From Aplectana chamaeleonis (Eukaryota > Nematoda > Chromadorea > Rhabditida > Cosmocercidae), in the NCBI GenBank assembly GCA_029168955.1, contig JAPDOI010000212.1:978001-1042000 (forward strand): DNA of 64,000 bases. The letters are read 5' to 3'. The notes beneath the pieces are model-generated. The model made no database searches, was not told where the DNA came from, and saw nothing but the letters and a program-made list of their open reading frames with translations. Below, one piece after another: positions 21,790-33,200 of this stretch. Position numbers and translations under genes: made by a program. How positions within the stretch are numbered: position 1 is the first letter of the stretch; every line of letters starts with the position of its first letter.

Positions 21790-22380
21790 CTGACGGCCAG
21801 GCCGCTCTTTTTGCGGATGGATGAGCACAGACGCGCTCTGAGAACTCCACAGAGTTATCCAGACAACCCGTTTTCGAAGCACCGCACACTACGGCACCCA
21901 CTTGAAGAGCCACCCCAGCTGCGTGTGGCAATCCTTCATAGAAACGAAGAGGATACGGTCGTGAGAAAAATAAAGGAGGCATTGAAGATAAAGAAGGAGA
22001 AGCCGCCGATTACCAGCAAAGAATAGATGAAGGAAGCCATGAGGCTGATTACCTTGTGATAACGACTAATGATTCAACGGGATCGGAGAAGTATCAAGAA
22101 GTCCTTATCCCTCTAATCCCTCAAAGGCACAATCATTGTCCGAGGCCTCTCTAACCCAGTCTCCCCATTTCCATCTTTGCCCGTTTAGAGGTAGGTGGGA
22201 TGTTCTACTTTCTCCAACACCTTACACAGTTGCTGTTGACTCAATTATATTATTGATTGCACTGCAATTTTTCAGTTGGACCTGATGAAGGGCTCATGCC
22301 CGAAACGTCATTAAAACGTTTGAAGAGAAGAGCTTCTACATAATATGTTTCTGAAGTTACCACTATGAAGCTCAGGAATG
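21790..22380 (+). mobile_element. Penelope-like retroelement 3' end
   Basis: Plus-strand frame 21811-22026 ends in HRNEEDTVVRKIKEALKIKK, resembling the C-terminal end of the GIY-YIG endonuclease domain of Penelope-like elements. About 250 bp downstream is a hammerhead-like motif (22282-22321), which these elements are known to carry. The reverse transcriptase is absent. Confidence 0.65.
22282..22321 (+). ncRNA. Hammerhead-ribozyme-like motif
   Basis: The conserved core CTGATGA (22282-22288) is followed by a 4-bp stem II (GGGC/GCCC, loop TCAT), GAAA (22302-22305), then stem III ACGT (305-308) pairing with ACGT (316-319). Cleavage is expected after T22320. Stem I is not convincing, as in the minimal hammerheads described for Penelope-like elements. 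Activity is inferred only. Confidence 0.6.
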
Positions 22381-22492
22381 CGTCAATACTACCAAGGATA
22401 GTTAACTGTTTGAGAAGAGCATTGTTCACTGTTATATCTCTTGCAATTTACTCCACGAAATTGGCTCGTGTCCAAGATGCGATATCGCCTAA

Positions 22493-22975
22493 AGGCAGTG
22501 TTCACGATAAGCTCCGATTTTGAGATTAATCGCTAAGTCGATTGTTTGGCCTCCGGGTAGAACTGAAATGACGAAGAAATGGAGAACAAAGCCCTAGAAA
22601 GGAACCAAAACCTTTACTCTCACCCCACCTTTTTACTCTCACTGGAACTGTTCGTTGTGACAATGAAATCTTTTGTGGACCCATCCCTTGCGTTTCTCTA
22701 CTATCTACTGCTCCGTCCTTTCCTTCGGACCCTAACTAATACTGTTTCGCCTAGAATATTCTTTCATTTTTGATTAGCCCCATTTTTTACAGGTGACAAC
22801 CACCGTGAACACGTTCATCCAGTCGGACAACTAGTACAGGCCAGAGAATAATGTCACTGAAATAAGCGTTTCAGGGCGTTTCAAGCCGTTTCTTCGTAAT
22901 TTTGGTAACACTTGGTGGCCAACGTATTGTTTTGAGTGGAACACTCGACAACCAAAATCATCGTGAACACTGCCT
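22493..22975. mobile_element. TTAA MITE (family shared with 27150-28098)
   Basis: Ends AGGCAGTGTTCACGATAAGC and CATCGTGAACACTGCCT; right TTAA at 22976-22979, left CTAA at 22489-22492 (one mutation). The body has CCACGAC/GTTCATCCA-type stretches also present in 27150-28098. Confidence 0.85.
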
Positions 22976-22993
22976 TTAAGCATAGGATTTTTA

Positions 22994-23443
22994 TGCCCTG
23001 AGGGCACAGAGGTGCGGTTTCGGGCGCGGAACCCACGTTTTGAATACGAATGTCCGCATTTGAAAACGCACACTAAATTTTATGAACGCAGCTTCAAGCC
23101 CAAGAGCACTACATAGGGTGGGGTCCATGAAAAAATCGATAGCTGTGAAATATTTACAAGTATTTAACGAAATTTGAATTAGGGAGTTTCGCGTAGCTAC
23201 AACGTGCGGAAAACTTAGTCACGGACCCAAGTAATCAATTTCAATCTTTTAACCGATTGAGAACGGTCTATGAAGACACATTTTTAGGTGTGATACAATC
23301 GATTGTATCACACTTAATTTGTATGTAGCGCTGTTCGCCTTGAAGCTGCGTTCATAAAACTTCGGGTGCGTTTTCATGTCCAGCTGGCCAATTACTATAC
23401 GTAGTTTTCATGCCCGAAACCGCACCTATGTGTCTTCAGGGCA
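22994..23443. mobile_element. 450-bp MITE starting TGCCCTGA
   Basis: Arms of about 110 bp: GCACAGAGGTGCGGTTTCGG at the left is answered by CCGAAACCGCACCTATGTG at the right, and TTGAAGCTGCGTTCAT occurs in both orientations. The centre holds the perfect 20-bp palindrome TGATACAATCGATTGTATCA (about 23292-23311). The target duplication is not clear. Confidence 0.75.
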
Positions 23444-24108
23444 CTAATCAATATTCAGCCATTGAACAAACATTTGGTGTCATTGTTGCAGGAGAGTTGT
23501 TTTTGTCTGCCTTCGTGGAAAACATTTATTTATTGTATTATTAGGATTACTTGATACAATCGATGCTTGAATGTAGTCTTGATCTAGAAAATTCGTTCAC
23601 TATAAAAAAATGCGAAGTGAGGACCTCCCCCCCCCCCCCGGCCGTCGCCTTCACTTTTTCCCAGGGGGGGGGGGGGAGCTGAGCAAATCGCTTGACTTGG
23701 GTGGGGGGTAGGACCAATGTTGGGTTGTATCACACCTCGCGCCATAGCCTGCTTGTAGATTCAGATGGGTAATTTTCGGGGCAAATCTACCCTATGATGA
23801 CAGAGCCATTGCAGCAGAAAACTGTACCTAATCGCGCGCCCACACTGATAACTAATATGTTAAGAACTAATGGAAAGATGATTAAAACTCGAACACACTA
23901 CAAAAAGCGCAAACAAAAACAACTACTAGAATGTTATTCGGCCACAGCACGCAAACTGATTTCATCACGAAAAGCGTCACTAACATAACATCACTAACAA
24001 AAATTACCATTTGACCACCATTCGCCTCTGTTGATCTAAATCATATTTCAGAAGGCTTGACAAGACCTTTAATTCTGTGAAAACGACTAAATTATGGACA
24101 TCACTCAC
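23444..24108. other. Non-coding, homopolymer C and G runs
   Basis: A C-run at about 23626-23639 and a G-run at about 23664-23677 could form a hairpin or quadruplex. The next RhoGEF exon should lie somewhere below 24109, but no exon in the required phase was recognised here. Confidence 0.4.
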
Positions 24109-24269
24109 TTGGGATCGCGAAATGATGACACTCGTCCCATAGCCCCCGGACTATTAATGGAAATCCTTCCAGCGATTCGAGTCTCTGGTGATCCACCGCC
24201 ACCCACTGTAGCGGCGTGTAAAGCAGCCCACTTCTCAGCCAGTTCGGCCTCACTACGTCGCAACAGCTC
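24109..24269 (-). CDS. RhoGEF exon J: coiled-coil end
   Basis: 161 nt. Acceptor ACATTTCAG, donor CCCAA|GTGAGTG. Encodes ELLRRSEAELAEKWAALHAA then a Gly/Ser-rich tail ending FRDPK. It leaves in phase 2, so at least one more exon is expected downstream. Confidence 0.88.
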
Positions 24270-27200
24270 CTGAAATGTACCAGAACTGTTTGTCACTCAA
24301 GATCTACCACTCTATGAGCAATCAGCTTGTTCCTTCTCTCAGACAGACTGCTAGAGTGCAACGGACAAAGAAATTCCAAGCAATGAAGAGAACTCACCCT
24401 ATCACGATTCAGCTGCTCCCCTTGTTCTAGTTGGGCATTCTGCTCGAGTCGTATTTGCTCAGCGAGTTGCTCGAGCTCCCGTCGACGACGCGCGTCTTCT
24501 TCGCGCACTTCCTGCTCCTTGCGTCGCAAAGCCTCCATCGTGTCAGAGGCGAGAGCCGATGGGACAACCACATGCTGTGTTCGCTCCTTCATTGCGAGTC
24601 GTGTCTTACTCCTGCAAAAACAGTCAATGAGTACTTCCCCTGACAATTTCAACTCCTTCCATGCCTAGATAGCTAGTTATTTGCTCATTACTCACAGCGA
24701 TATCTCATTCCGCAGGTGGTTGTTTTCTGTTTTCAGCTTCACAACGTCACGTATCAAATTAGTCATCGCACGTCGAGCCTTCAGGTTGAGACCAAGCTGA
24801 AGAATGTCTTTCGAAGGAGAAACAATAGTAAAATGGACAGAAAAATACAACCTCCCCTGATACCATTAGTATTGTGTTGAAAGAAGAGATTGTCTAGAAT
24901 CGACAAAGCAAAGGAAAACATACGCAACTTGCTTAAACACGAACAGACATTGTCTGTATCAATACATTTATGAATTGCTGGACACTTGATTCTCCAGGAT
25001 TTACACCCAAATGAGATTTCAAGTGAAAATAAAATAGCGAAATGTACCCCCTACTTCGGAGCGAGATTTACTTTGTTTCTTCGCGTGCGTGTGCGGAGTG
25101 AGGGGGGAGACAGCGAGATAGCGTGGGGGAGATGGAGAAACAGCATACGCGCGAACACGCACACGAGTAAATTCACTCAGACACACGCTCTATTTCGGAG
25201 CGAAACTTACTCGATTGCATCGCAAGTGTTTGTGCACATGATTCAACGCACTCACATACGCGCACGCTGTGCTCACCGCTTCCCCACCCCTATCCGCCCA
25301 GGTCGACAGAGGTCTCTCAAAATTTCGTTCCGACATGCTTTATATGTACATGATGGCTGTTAAGATCAATGGGTTCCAAAGCGGACGTAGAAAGAGGCAG
25401 ACCGTTGTCCACGATCTCGACGAAGCTATTTCCACCTCCCGCCCTGGTGATCAAATTTTTGACAAGGGTCCAAAACACTTACATTTTCCCAGGTTCTGAA
25501 AAAAATTTGACGACTTTTTGCAGTGGGAATTTTGAAAAAAAAAACTTTTTATTTTATTATTTAAATACATTATTATTTTTATAATATATTTTTTATTTAA
25601 ATACATTTTTTATTTTATATTTACTGCACTCCTGATGCTGATGAAAGTGTAATTTTGACTTGCTTTTCGCTATACGGTAGCAATATCTGCATTGAGAGAG
25701 AATTTAAAGGCGCGGTTCCGGACAAAGGTATTGAACAACGAGAAAACGAGTATTAGGCGATTTTCTCCATAGCTTTAGGGTTGTGGGAGGGGTGTTAGCT
25801 ATCAGTTTGTAGAAAATTTCACAGACTCTAAATCTTTTTTTTCAGAATTAATAAATTCTCAGATTTTATGGGGGCACGTACGTTGTCCCAACTACGAAGA
25901 GAAGGATTAAAGCGTTAATAGGCTCTATTAATGCATATAACTCGCCAGAACGTATGCCTTGTGAGCTATAACTTTGGCTACAGTCTAAAATGCTGCATTT
26001 ACACCTTTACTTGTAGAGCCGTTCTTCATTTGTACTGTTTGAGAGTTGGTATTGTTCTCTTTAATCTTTCTTCTCGTATTGCAATATGCATGCCTTCCCT
26101 TTTGAGAGATCAGAAGTTTTTTCTTCATTAAAAAACACCCCCTCCTATTCTTTAAAATTTTTGCCCCAAAGCTTTTACGTCCTCCCTAAAAATCCAATTT
26201 CGAAAAAATTTAACGTCCCTCCCGTTTTCTCGCCGGATAACCGCCTGACCCTGTCGAGACGTGAATTACGTTCCTGGGGAATGTTATGCAGTCGCCATGG
26301 AATCGTTCCGTACCTCGATGTATTTTACCACAGTCTGCATCTCTACGTGTCCATATCTGCGGCAAAATATAGAGAGGTAAGAAACAATTCTACATCGACA
26401 GTACATTTTCTTCAAGTAGCGGAAACGATTGAAATAACAATGCAGATATAGAGCAGAACAATGCTGAATTCTACAATCTGATTCTTCTGCGATGAACTGA
26501 GGTAGACAGTTCGCGTACATCCACAGCTTTTCAAATTCTGCAATTTTTGTTTCTTTTGCTAATGTAACGCAGGAGCCGAATTGCAACACCTGAGACTCCA
26601 CAGAAAATAATCATCACATACGCACCCTCTGAGTTCCAACTACTCCGATCCAGGGCTGAGCTCACGCTGTGACGATCGCACAGACAGGGTTCGGCGCGAG
26701 GTGTGGATATCCACACCGGGGGTCTGAGCTGCGCAATGGTGAAGTGAGGGGGGTCTGAGCTCCACCGGGAGACCACGTGAACCATTCTTACCGGGGGTAG
26801 TAGGTACACTGTTTAAAAATATTTTTTGCGAATAATTCATTAATACCGTCCAATTACGTGAAACCTTGCTGTAATAAAAAAAAGTTAAAATTGTAGTAAA
26901 TGTTCTCCTACGGTTAAATATGTGGCACATAGGTTATCGGCGTGTATCCTGAATAGTTGTGTACTGAATTGCAAGTAAGAACAGATTGGAAGCTACGGAA
27001 TGGGGCGGAAGAAAAGAGTGGATGCGATGAATGAAGTTGATGGCAAAGGCGAAGGCGACGAGATGTACGAAAGAAATAAATATGTTTTCAGAGAAGAACA
27101 GGACACTTTAAAGGTCGTCCTTTGCAATTCTCTACTCTTTAAATAAATAAATAAGTGTTCACGATAATATCCAATTTTGAGATTATTCGCTATATTGATT

Positions 27201-30200
27201 AAGTGGCCCCCGGGTAGAACTAAAATGACGTAGAAATTGAGAAAAACGTACAAGAAGTACGCGAAATCCTTAAGTATCACCCCGCCTCTTAAAGGCAGCA
27301 TACACGCTCGTAAACGTGATTGAGATAACTACGGAAATAGAATGGTAAGGCCCAGATTACAACGCCTACGCAATTTGAAGTGTCAAAAACGACCCACAAT
27401 GCCGCTACATGAGTTAGAAGTTGGCCCCGCCCTGTATTTTCACGCCCCCTGTGTTTGCCCTTTTCCTGCAACGCAAGGTTGCTGGGTCATATTCACCGTC
27501 GGTACTGTTGATAGATTGCCTGAAAAGTGAACCACACACGTCACTGACGGCGAAGATGGCCCAGCAACCCTGCATTGGAGGAAAAGGGCAAATACAGGGG
27601 GCGTGAAAATAGAGGGCGGGGCCAACTTCTAACTCAGGTAGCGGCATTTTGGGTCGTTTCTGACACTTCAAAATGCGTAGGCATTATGTTGTAAGCCATA
27701 CGGTTCGATTCACATTTTTATCCCAAGCACGTTTACGAGCGTGTATGCTGCCTTCATGTATAACAGGAAGTGTTTGTTGTGACAATAAAATCTTTAGTGG
27801 ACCCGTCCTTTGCAATTCTCTACTCTTTATTGCTCTATTCTTTCCTTAGGGCTCTAACTAATCCTGCTTTGCATAAAATATTCTTCTACTTCCGATTGAC
27901 CCAATTTTCCACCGGCGACAACCACCATGAACATGTTCATCCAACAGGACAACTAGTTCATGTTATAGAATAAGGTCACTAAAATACGACGTTTTAATGC
28001 TTTTCTCGCCGTTTCTTCGTAATTTTGGTAACACTTGGAGGGCAACGCATTGTTTTATGTGGAAAACTCGGGGACAAAAATCATCGTGAACAGTGCCTTC
28101 AAATGAATGGAAAACACGCTTTAATAAGTGGTTAGATACGAAAATAGGTGCTTCAACATTAGCCAGACCAGTCATGGCAAAAACACTTGCTAGTTGGAAA
28201 GAGCGTCATCTAATCTGGTTACGTTTCGAATTTCATTCTCTGAAACCCACTCATACACGAAACACACGACGCGGATTCAATCTCGCAAGGTGGGTAATTT
28301 TTGCAAGACATTAGACCTCACACTTTTAAGGCAAAGTAAGGGGTCACGAATGTAGGATAGTCGAGTCGAGAGTGGTAGATTATCCCTATATACAAACTTT
28401 CATCGTCTAAGATGAACGCTAAAAGTTTACACTGTGTGGCCCACACCAGTCCCAGGCGCGGTAGTGCTGGAAGTCTACATTTTTGCAAGGAATGAGTTTT
28501 GAGAATACGATATTCGAGTCGAGCATGGTTGATTTACCTCATAGAAAAATTTTGACGGCATCATAGAAAGATCGCTACACTGCATGGGCTCACATTTTCT
28601 CAAGTGTGGTCCCGCCGGAAGTCGGCAATTTTGAAAACTAGGAGCCACGAGAGTAGGATATTCAAGTCCAGCGTGGTCGATTTACTGGGTAAAATTACTT
28701 CCACCGTCCAACATGGATGCTGAACACCGCTACAGTACAAGGCCTCACACTTTTCTCAGATGTGGTCCCGCCGAAAAGGGGCATTTTTGAAACTTAGGTG
28801 TTATTAGAGTATTATATTTGAGTCCAGCGTAGCCGATTTACCCTGTATACTGACTTTCACCGTTTTAGTGAAACACCGAAGACCGCTACACAGATTGCGG
28901 AACACGGTAAAAAAACGTCCAAGTCCACAAACCTGAAGTAGGGTTTGAAAACAGCTGTAACTTAAAGGCACAGTCCAACCTCAGATGTAATTTTTGATAT
29001 TTTGGTCCGGCCGCCGTCTATAGCAACCCTGCCAAGCGCGAAATTTCAATTCGTCCAAATAAGCGAGAAAAAGCTAGGAAAAAGTCGACCACGCCCCCTT
29101 GAAAGAAAAAATGGGTAACGCCCACTGCCGGGTTTTCGACCTCAATAGGGAAGAGACGCGCGAATGATTTTATTCAAAAACTATGTTCTTCGATTTGTTT
29201 TCGGTCCGGCTTTAAATCGTGGCCTGCTTCAGAACGATGGCTGCGAATAGCGAGAAAATACAGGCTCGAGACAACTCGTCCGCGAACTTCTACCAGTTGA
29301 AATTCAAAATTTTTGAGGAGCCGTAACTCAGCTCGTAGTGAGTTTTGAGCGATTCTGGAAGCACCATTGTGATCAGCGTGAAATTTTCTCCAAGATAGGC
29401 AGAAAAAAGTAAAATCGATTCTGAGCTTGGACTGTGGCTTTAAAGGCATCGTTCGCGCTGAAAACCGATTCCCATTTTCAGGCTCAATTTCATGAATGAG
29501 CCCGCTTGACCACGCCATTGAAGTTTTGCGCGTCATATGGTTCTGAAGTTGGAGCGGTTCAGAAACCGGCACTAGTTTTCACCAACCATCTAGCACAAGG
29601 AACAGAAGCGCCATCACAGGCGCAAATGATTCAGCATTTGAAATTCTTAATTCGGGAAATTCTAGCATCCAAACGTGCCCAATTGATACTTCTTCTTTTA
29701 GAAATAGGTTCCAGTGAGCGAAAGGCAAGAGAAATTTACCCACCTAATAAGTGTGAAGCAAAAAACACATCCGACGTATCTCAAAAAAAAAACTTCCGAC
29801 GTATTGCACCAGACACACCGAATGTGACGGAGGGGGTGAGAAGTGAACAATTTGAGACGTTTTAAAACGAGTTCTTTTGCAAAAGTAGATGGTGTTGTGG
29901 ACTCATTCCACTCTTATTCTGTATATGCCAGAGAAATGCTTACGCAAAAACATGAAAAAAGGAGATACGGTTTTTGCGCGTACGATGCCTTCAAGTTCCA
30001 AATGAGCTACCATGGATTTGAGCAAAACTAAGAAACTAGGTTTGCAACCCTACAGAATGAGACCCTAACCGACCCCAGAAGTTGCTTTTCAGAAAAATTT
30101 ACTAGGTGTGGACTTTTGATGTTTTGGGCACAAAAGTCCACACCCAAATCCGCTGGCTAGGTGTGGACTTTTATGCTCAAAACATCAAAAGTCCACACCT

Positions 30201-33200
30201 AGTAAACTTTTCTGTAAGGCGTCCTCTGGGACCGGGTAAGGTTTCATTACGTAGGCTTACAAATGTAGTTTCTTGGTTTTGCTCAAACCCCGGGTAGCTC
30301 ATTGGGAACTTAAAGGCATCGTCCAGGATGAAAACCGAATTTGGGTTTATGCGTTCATTCGGACTAGTGGGCCATGACAATGTCACTCAGAAAGTTTGGA
30401 GTTACAAAACCGTCTCTGAGTGAAGATTCGCTTACCTCAAAATGGCTTCCTGGGTTTGGGGAGCCGGCCTTGGGGTCGATCCGTTGTTACAAGGAACAAA
30501 ACTCCTGGGTTGCTGACGGCGGGCGTGCCTTGACGCGTCGTAGGGCGCGATACACACGCCAGTCGATTTCGAATTCGGCATCGATCGAAAGCAGCCGGCA
30601 GCACTGGACGCAGCAGGTGGGTAGCCCATTTTAATTTCGCTGAAGTCGTAGTTGAGCGGCATCCTCGATGAATTGCTTCCAACGCTGCGCCAAGGAACGA
30701 AGCGTAAAACTGTTCCTTGCATTCTCTGCGCAACTATCACAAGTTGATGCCGGCGCGAAATTCAAATTTGCTATGAACTTCCTAAAAATGGGTTTTTCTC
30801 AAAAAGTTGACGTTTTTGAGGGGGCGTTTTGCTACCGTTAGTCACTATAGGGATAGTACAACACGAAAACATCAAAAGCCCAAATATGGTTTTCATCGTG
30901 TACGATGCCTTTAAGTTACAGCTGTTTTCATACCATACTTCAGGTTTATAGACTTGGACTTTTACCGTGTTCCGCTGTCTATGTAGCGGTCTTCGGCGTT
31001 GCACTGAGATGGTAAAAGTTTGAATGGAGAGTGAATCGACCGCGCTGGGCTCAAATATCATACTCTCGCGACACCTAAATTTCAAAAATGCCCCTTTTGG
31101 GCGGGACCACACCTGAGAAAAGTGTGAGCCCTAATTCGGTAGCGGTGTTCAGCATCCATGTTGGACGGTGAAAGTGAGTATACCGAGTAAATCGACTACG
31201 ATGGACTCAAATATCCTACTCTTGTGACACCTAAATTTCAAAATTGCCGACTTCCGGCGGGACCACACTTGAGATAAGTGTGAGCCCATGCAGTGTAGCA
31301 GTCTTCGGCGTTCCTATGATGCCGTTAAAATTTGTATACGAGGTAAATCAACCACGCTCGACTCGATCATCGTACTCTCTTGACTCATACCTTGCAAAAA
31401 TGTAGACTTCCAGCGCGACCGCACCTGCGACAGGTGTGGGCCACACAGAGAAGTGCCTTTCAGAGTCCACCTTAGAGGCTGAAAATTTGTATTCAGGGTA
31501 AATCTACCACTCTCGACTCGAATATCTTACTTTCGTGACCATTACTTTGCAGAAAAATGTGAGGTATAATGTTTTCTAAAAATTAAGCACCGTGCGGGAT
31601 CGAACCCGTGTCCTGTGTTTCGTGTATGAGTGGGTTTCAGAGAAAAAAATTCTCAACATGAAAACATCGGATGACACTCTTTCGAACCAGAAGTCCATAC
31701 ATCTGAAGTGACATGTTCTTCTTAGACTTGCGAAATGAATTTACGAACTCATATTTATTTGAAAACACATTTATTTCTTCGAGACATCCAGTATTCTTGA
31801 CCATAGACCAATCACTTCATCTTCTCAACGCTTCTTTTCCACCACATATGTATATACCTTAGCTTCCTACCCGAAATCATTCACAATTTCTGGATACACG
31901 TTAAAACCTATGTGTCTTATATTCAACATTAGGAGAGCCTTCACTATAATCAAAACCCTTACATTAGCTAGGTTTTTCAAAAACGCAGACAACTTCATGT
32001 AATTCGACAAGGAAAGCCTCGTCCGTGATCTATTTCAATGTCAATGTCTTGTTTTTTTCGAAATGGTTATTCTTCTTTCAATTATACATCTTTTGAAATA
32101 AGTTGTTCCTCTTCTTTCAATTTTACTACAAATCAGACAATTAACACTCCTGGGAGGGGGTCCGAGAAAATCGCCAAAAATTTGCTGCTTTTAGAGGGTC
32201 TGAGAAAATTTAGCCTTGTCCACACCTCGTGCCGAACCCTGTGCACAGGGCTTTGAGCGCCGGGAAAGGAGGGGGCCGCATCCCTGCCGGTCACCATACA
32301 AAAATACTCGATATTCAGTAATATGAAGTATCATAAAAATAAATATAGACAATTACACGATTTTTGTAAGTTTTTTGCCGTAACTGCAGTTTAAAGGCAG
32401 GGTTCTCGATAAAATCGGTTGTTGTGCTATACCCATGGAATGGTAGATCTGGCCATCACAAAAGTGAAAATAAGTAAAAAATTGGAGAAAAAACGCTCAG
32501 GAGCAAGTTATGGCTTGGTGTCCTCCCGCCCCCAATTATCGAGATTTGGGTAAAAGCCCAATTTATCATGTTTTATTTTGCTTCTAAAGCACTTTCTGGA
32601 AATTTCTGGAGACTAAAGATTACTTTAGCAGTAAAATAATTGTCATATAAGCAAGCATTAATGAAAATCGCGCTAATTAGGGGGCCGGCCGACACCGGTA
32701 ATTAGCCGTTATTCTTTGTTTTTGAGCGCTTTCCCCGCGAATTTCTGGAGGTTTTCACTTATTTTTACTTTTGTGATGGCCAAATCTGCATTCTAATGAA
32801 GAGAGCTCAAAAGTTGTTTTCATCGTGAACCCTGCCTTTAACGTCGCAGTGCACGTTATGGTATGTTTACACAAGGTGTTGAGTTGATCGCAAAACGCTT
32901 GGCTCCGGGCGAGATTGAACCAGCATATTCCCTTTCCGGGGGAGCGCCTTATCGCACTGCACCACCGGAGCCCCAGAGCCGCTCTCACTAAACTGCTCGG
33001 TAAATCTTCACCGAAGCAATCATCCTTTCACCCGCATAACGGGTTGAAACAGGTATACCGTCAGAGACTATCTAACAGTCGTAGACCTGTCAAGATTAGA
33101 CAAGACAAGACAGAAAAAAATAGACAATTACATTTGGAAAACACAATCATAATTAGCTTGAGCTATAGGACCGTTTCCAGAATATCATCAAATTTCGCTA

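Larger units (their letters stand above)
28188..31682. mobile_element. Fold-back element with modular arms
   Basis: Left arm 28188-28975 and right arm 30911-31682 are inverted copies. Both start outside with CTCTGAAACCCACTCATACA (plus strand, left) or its complement, and end inside at CAGCTGTAACTTAA / TTAAGTTACAGCTG. Each arm is built of about four tandem modules with a period near 153 bp, each containing TGTGGTCCCGCCG and a TTCGAGTC/GGTCGATTTAC segment. The interior holds only TTAA elements and a small palindrome. Structure matches Foldback-type elements; no transposase. Confidence 0.88.

Noticed and set aside
27342..27671. Two similar proteins on opposite strands
   Set aside because: They arise from the two arms of one hairpin MITE.
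32901..32972. Functional tRNA-Ser(GGA)
   Set aside because: Lacks a long variable arm, U33 and a paired T stem.
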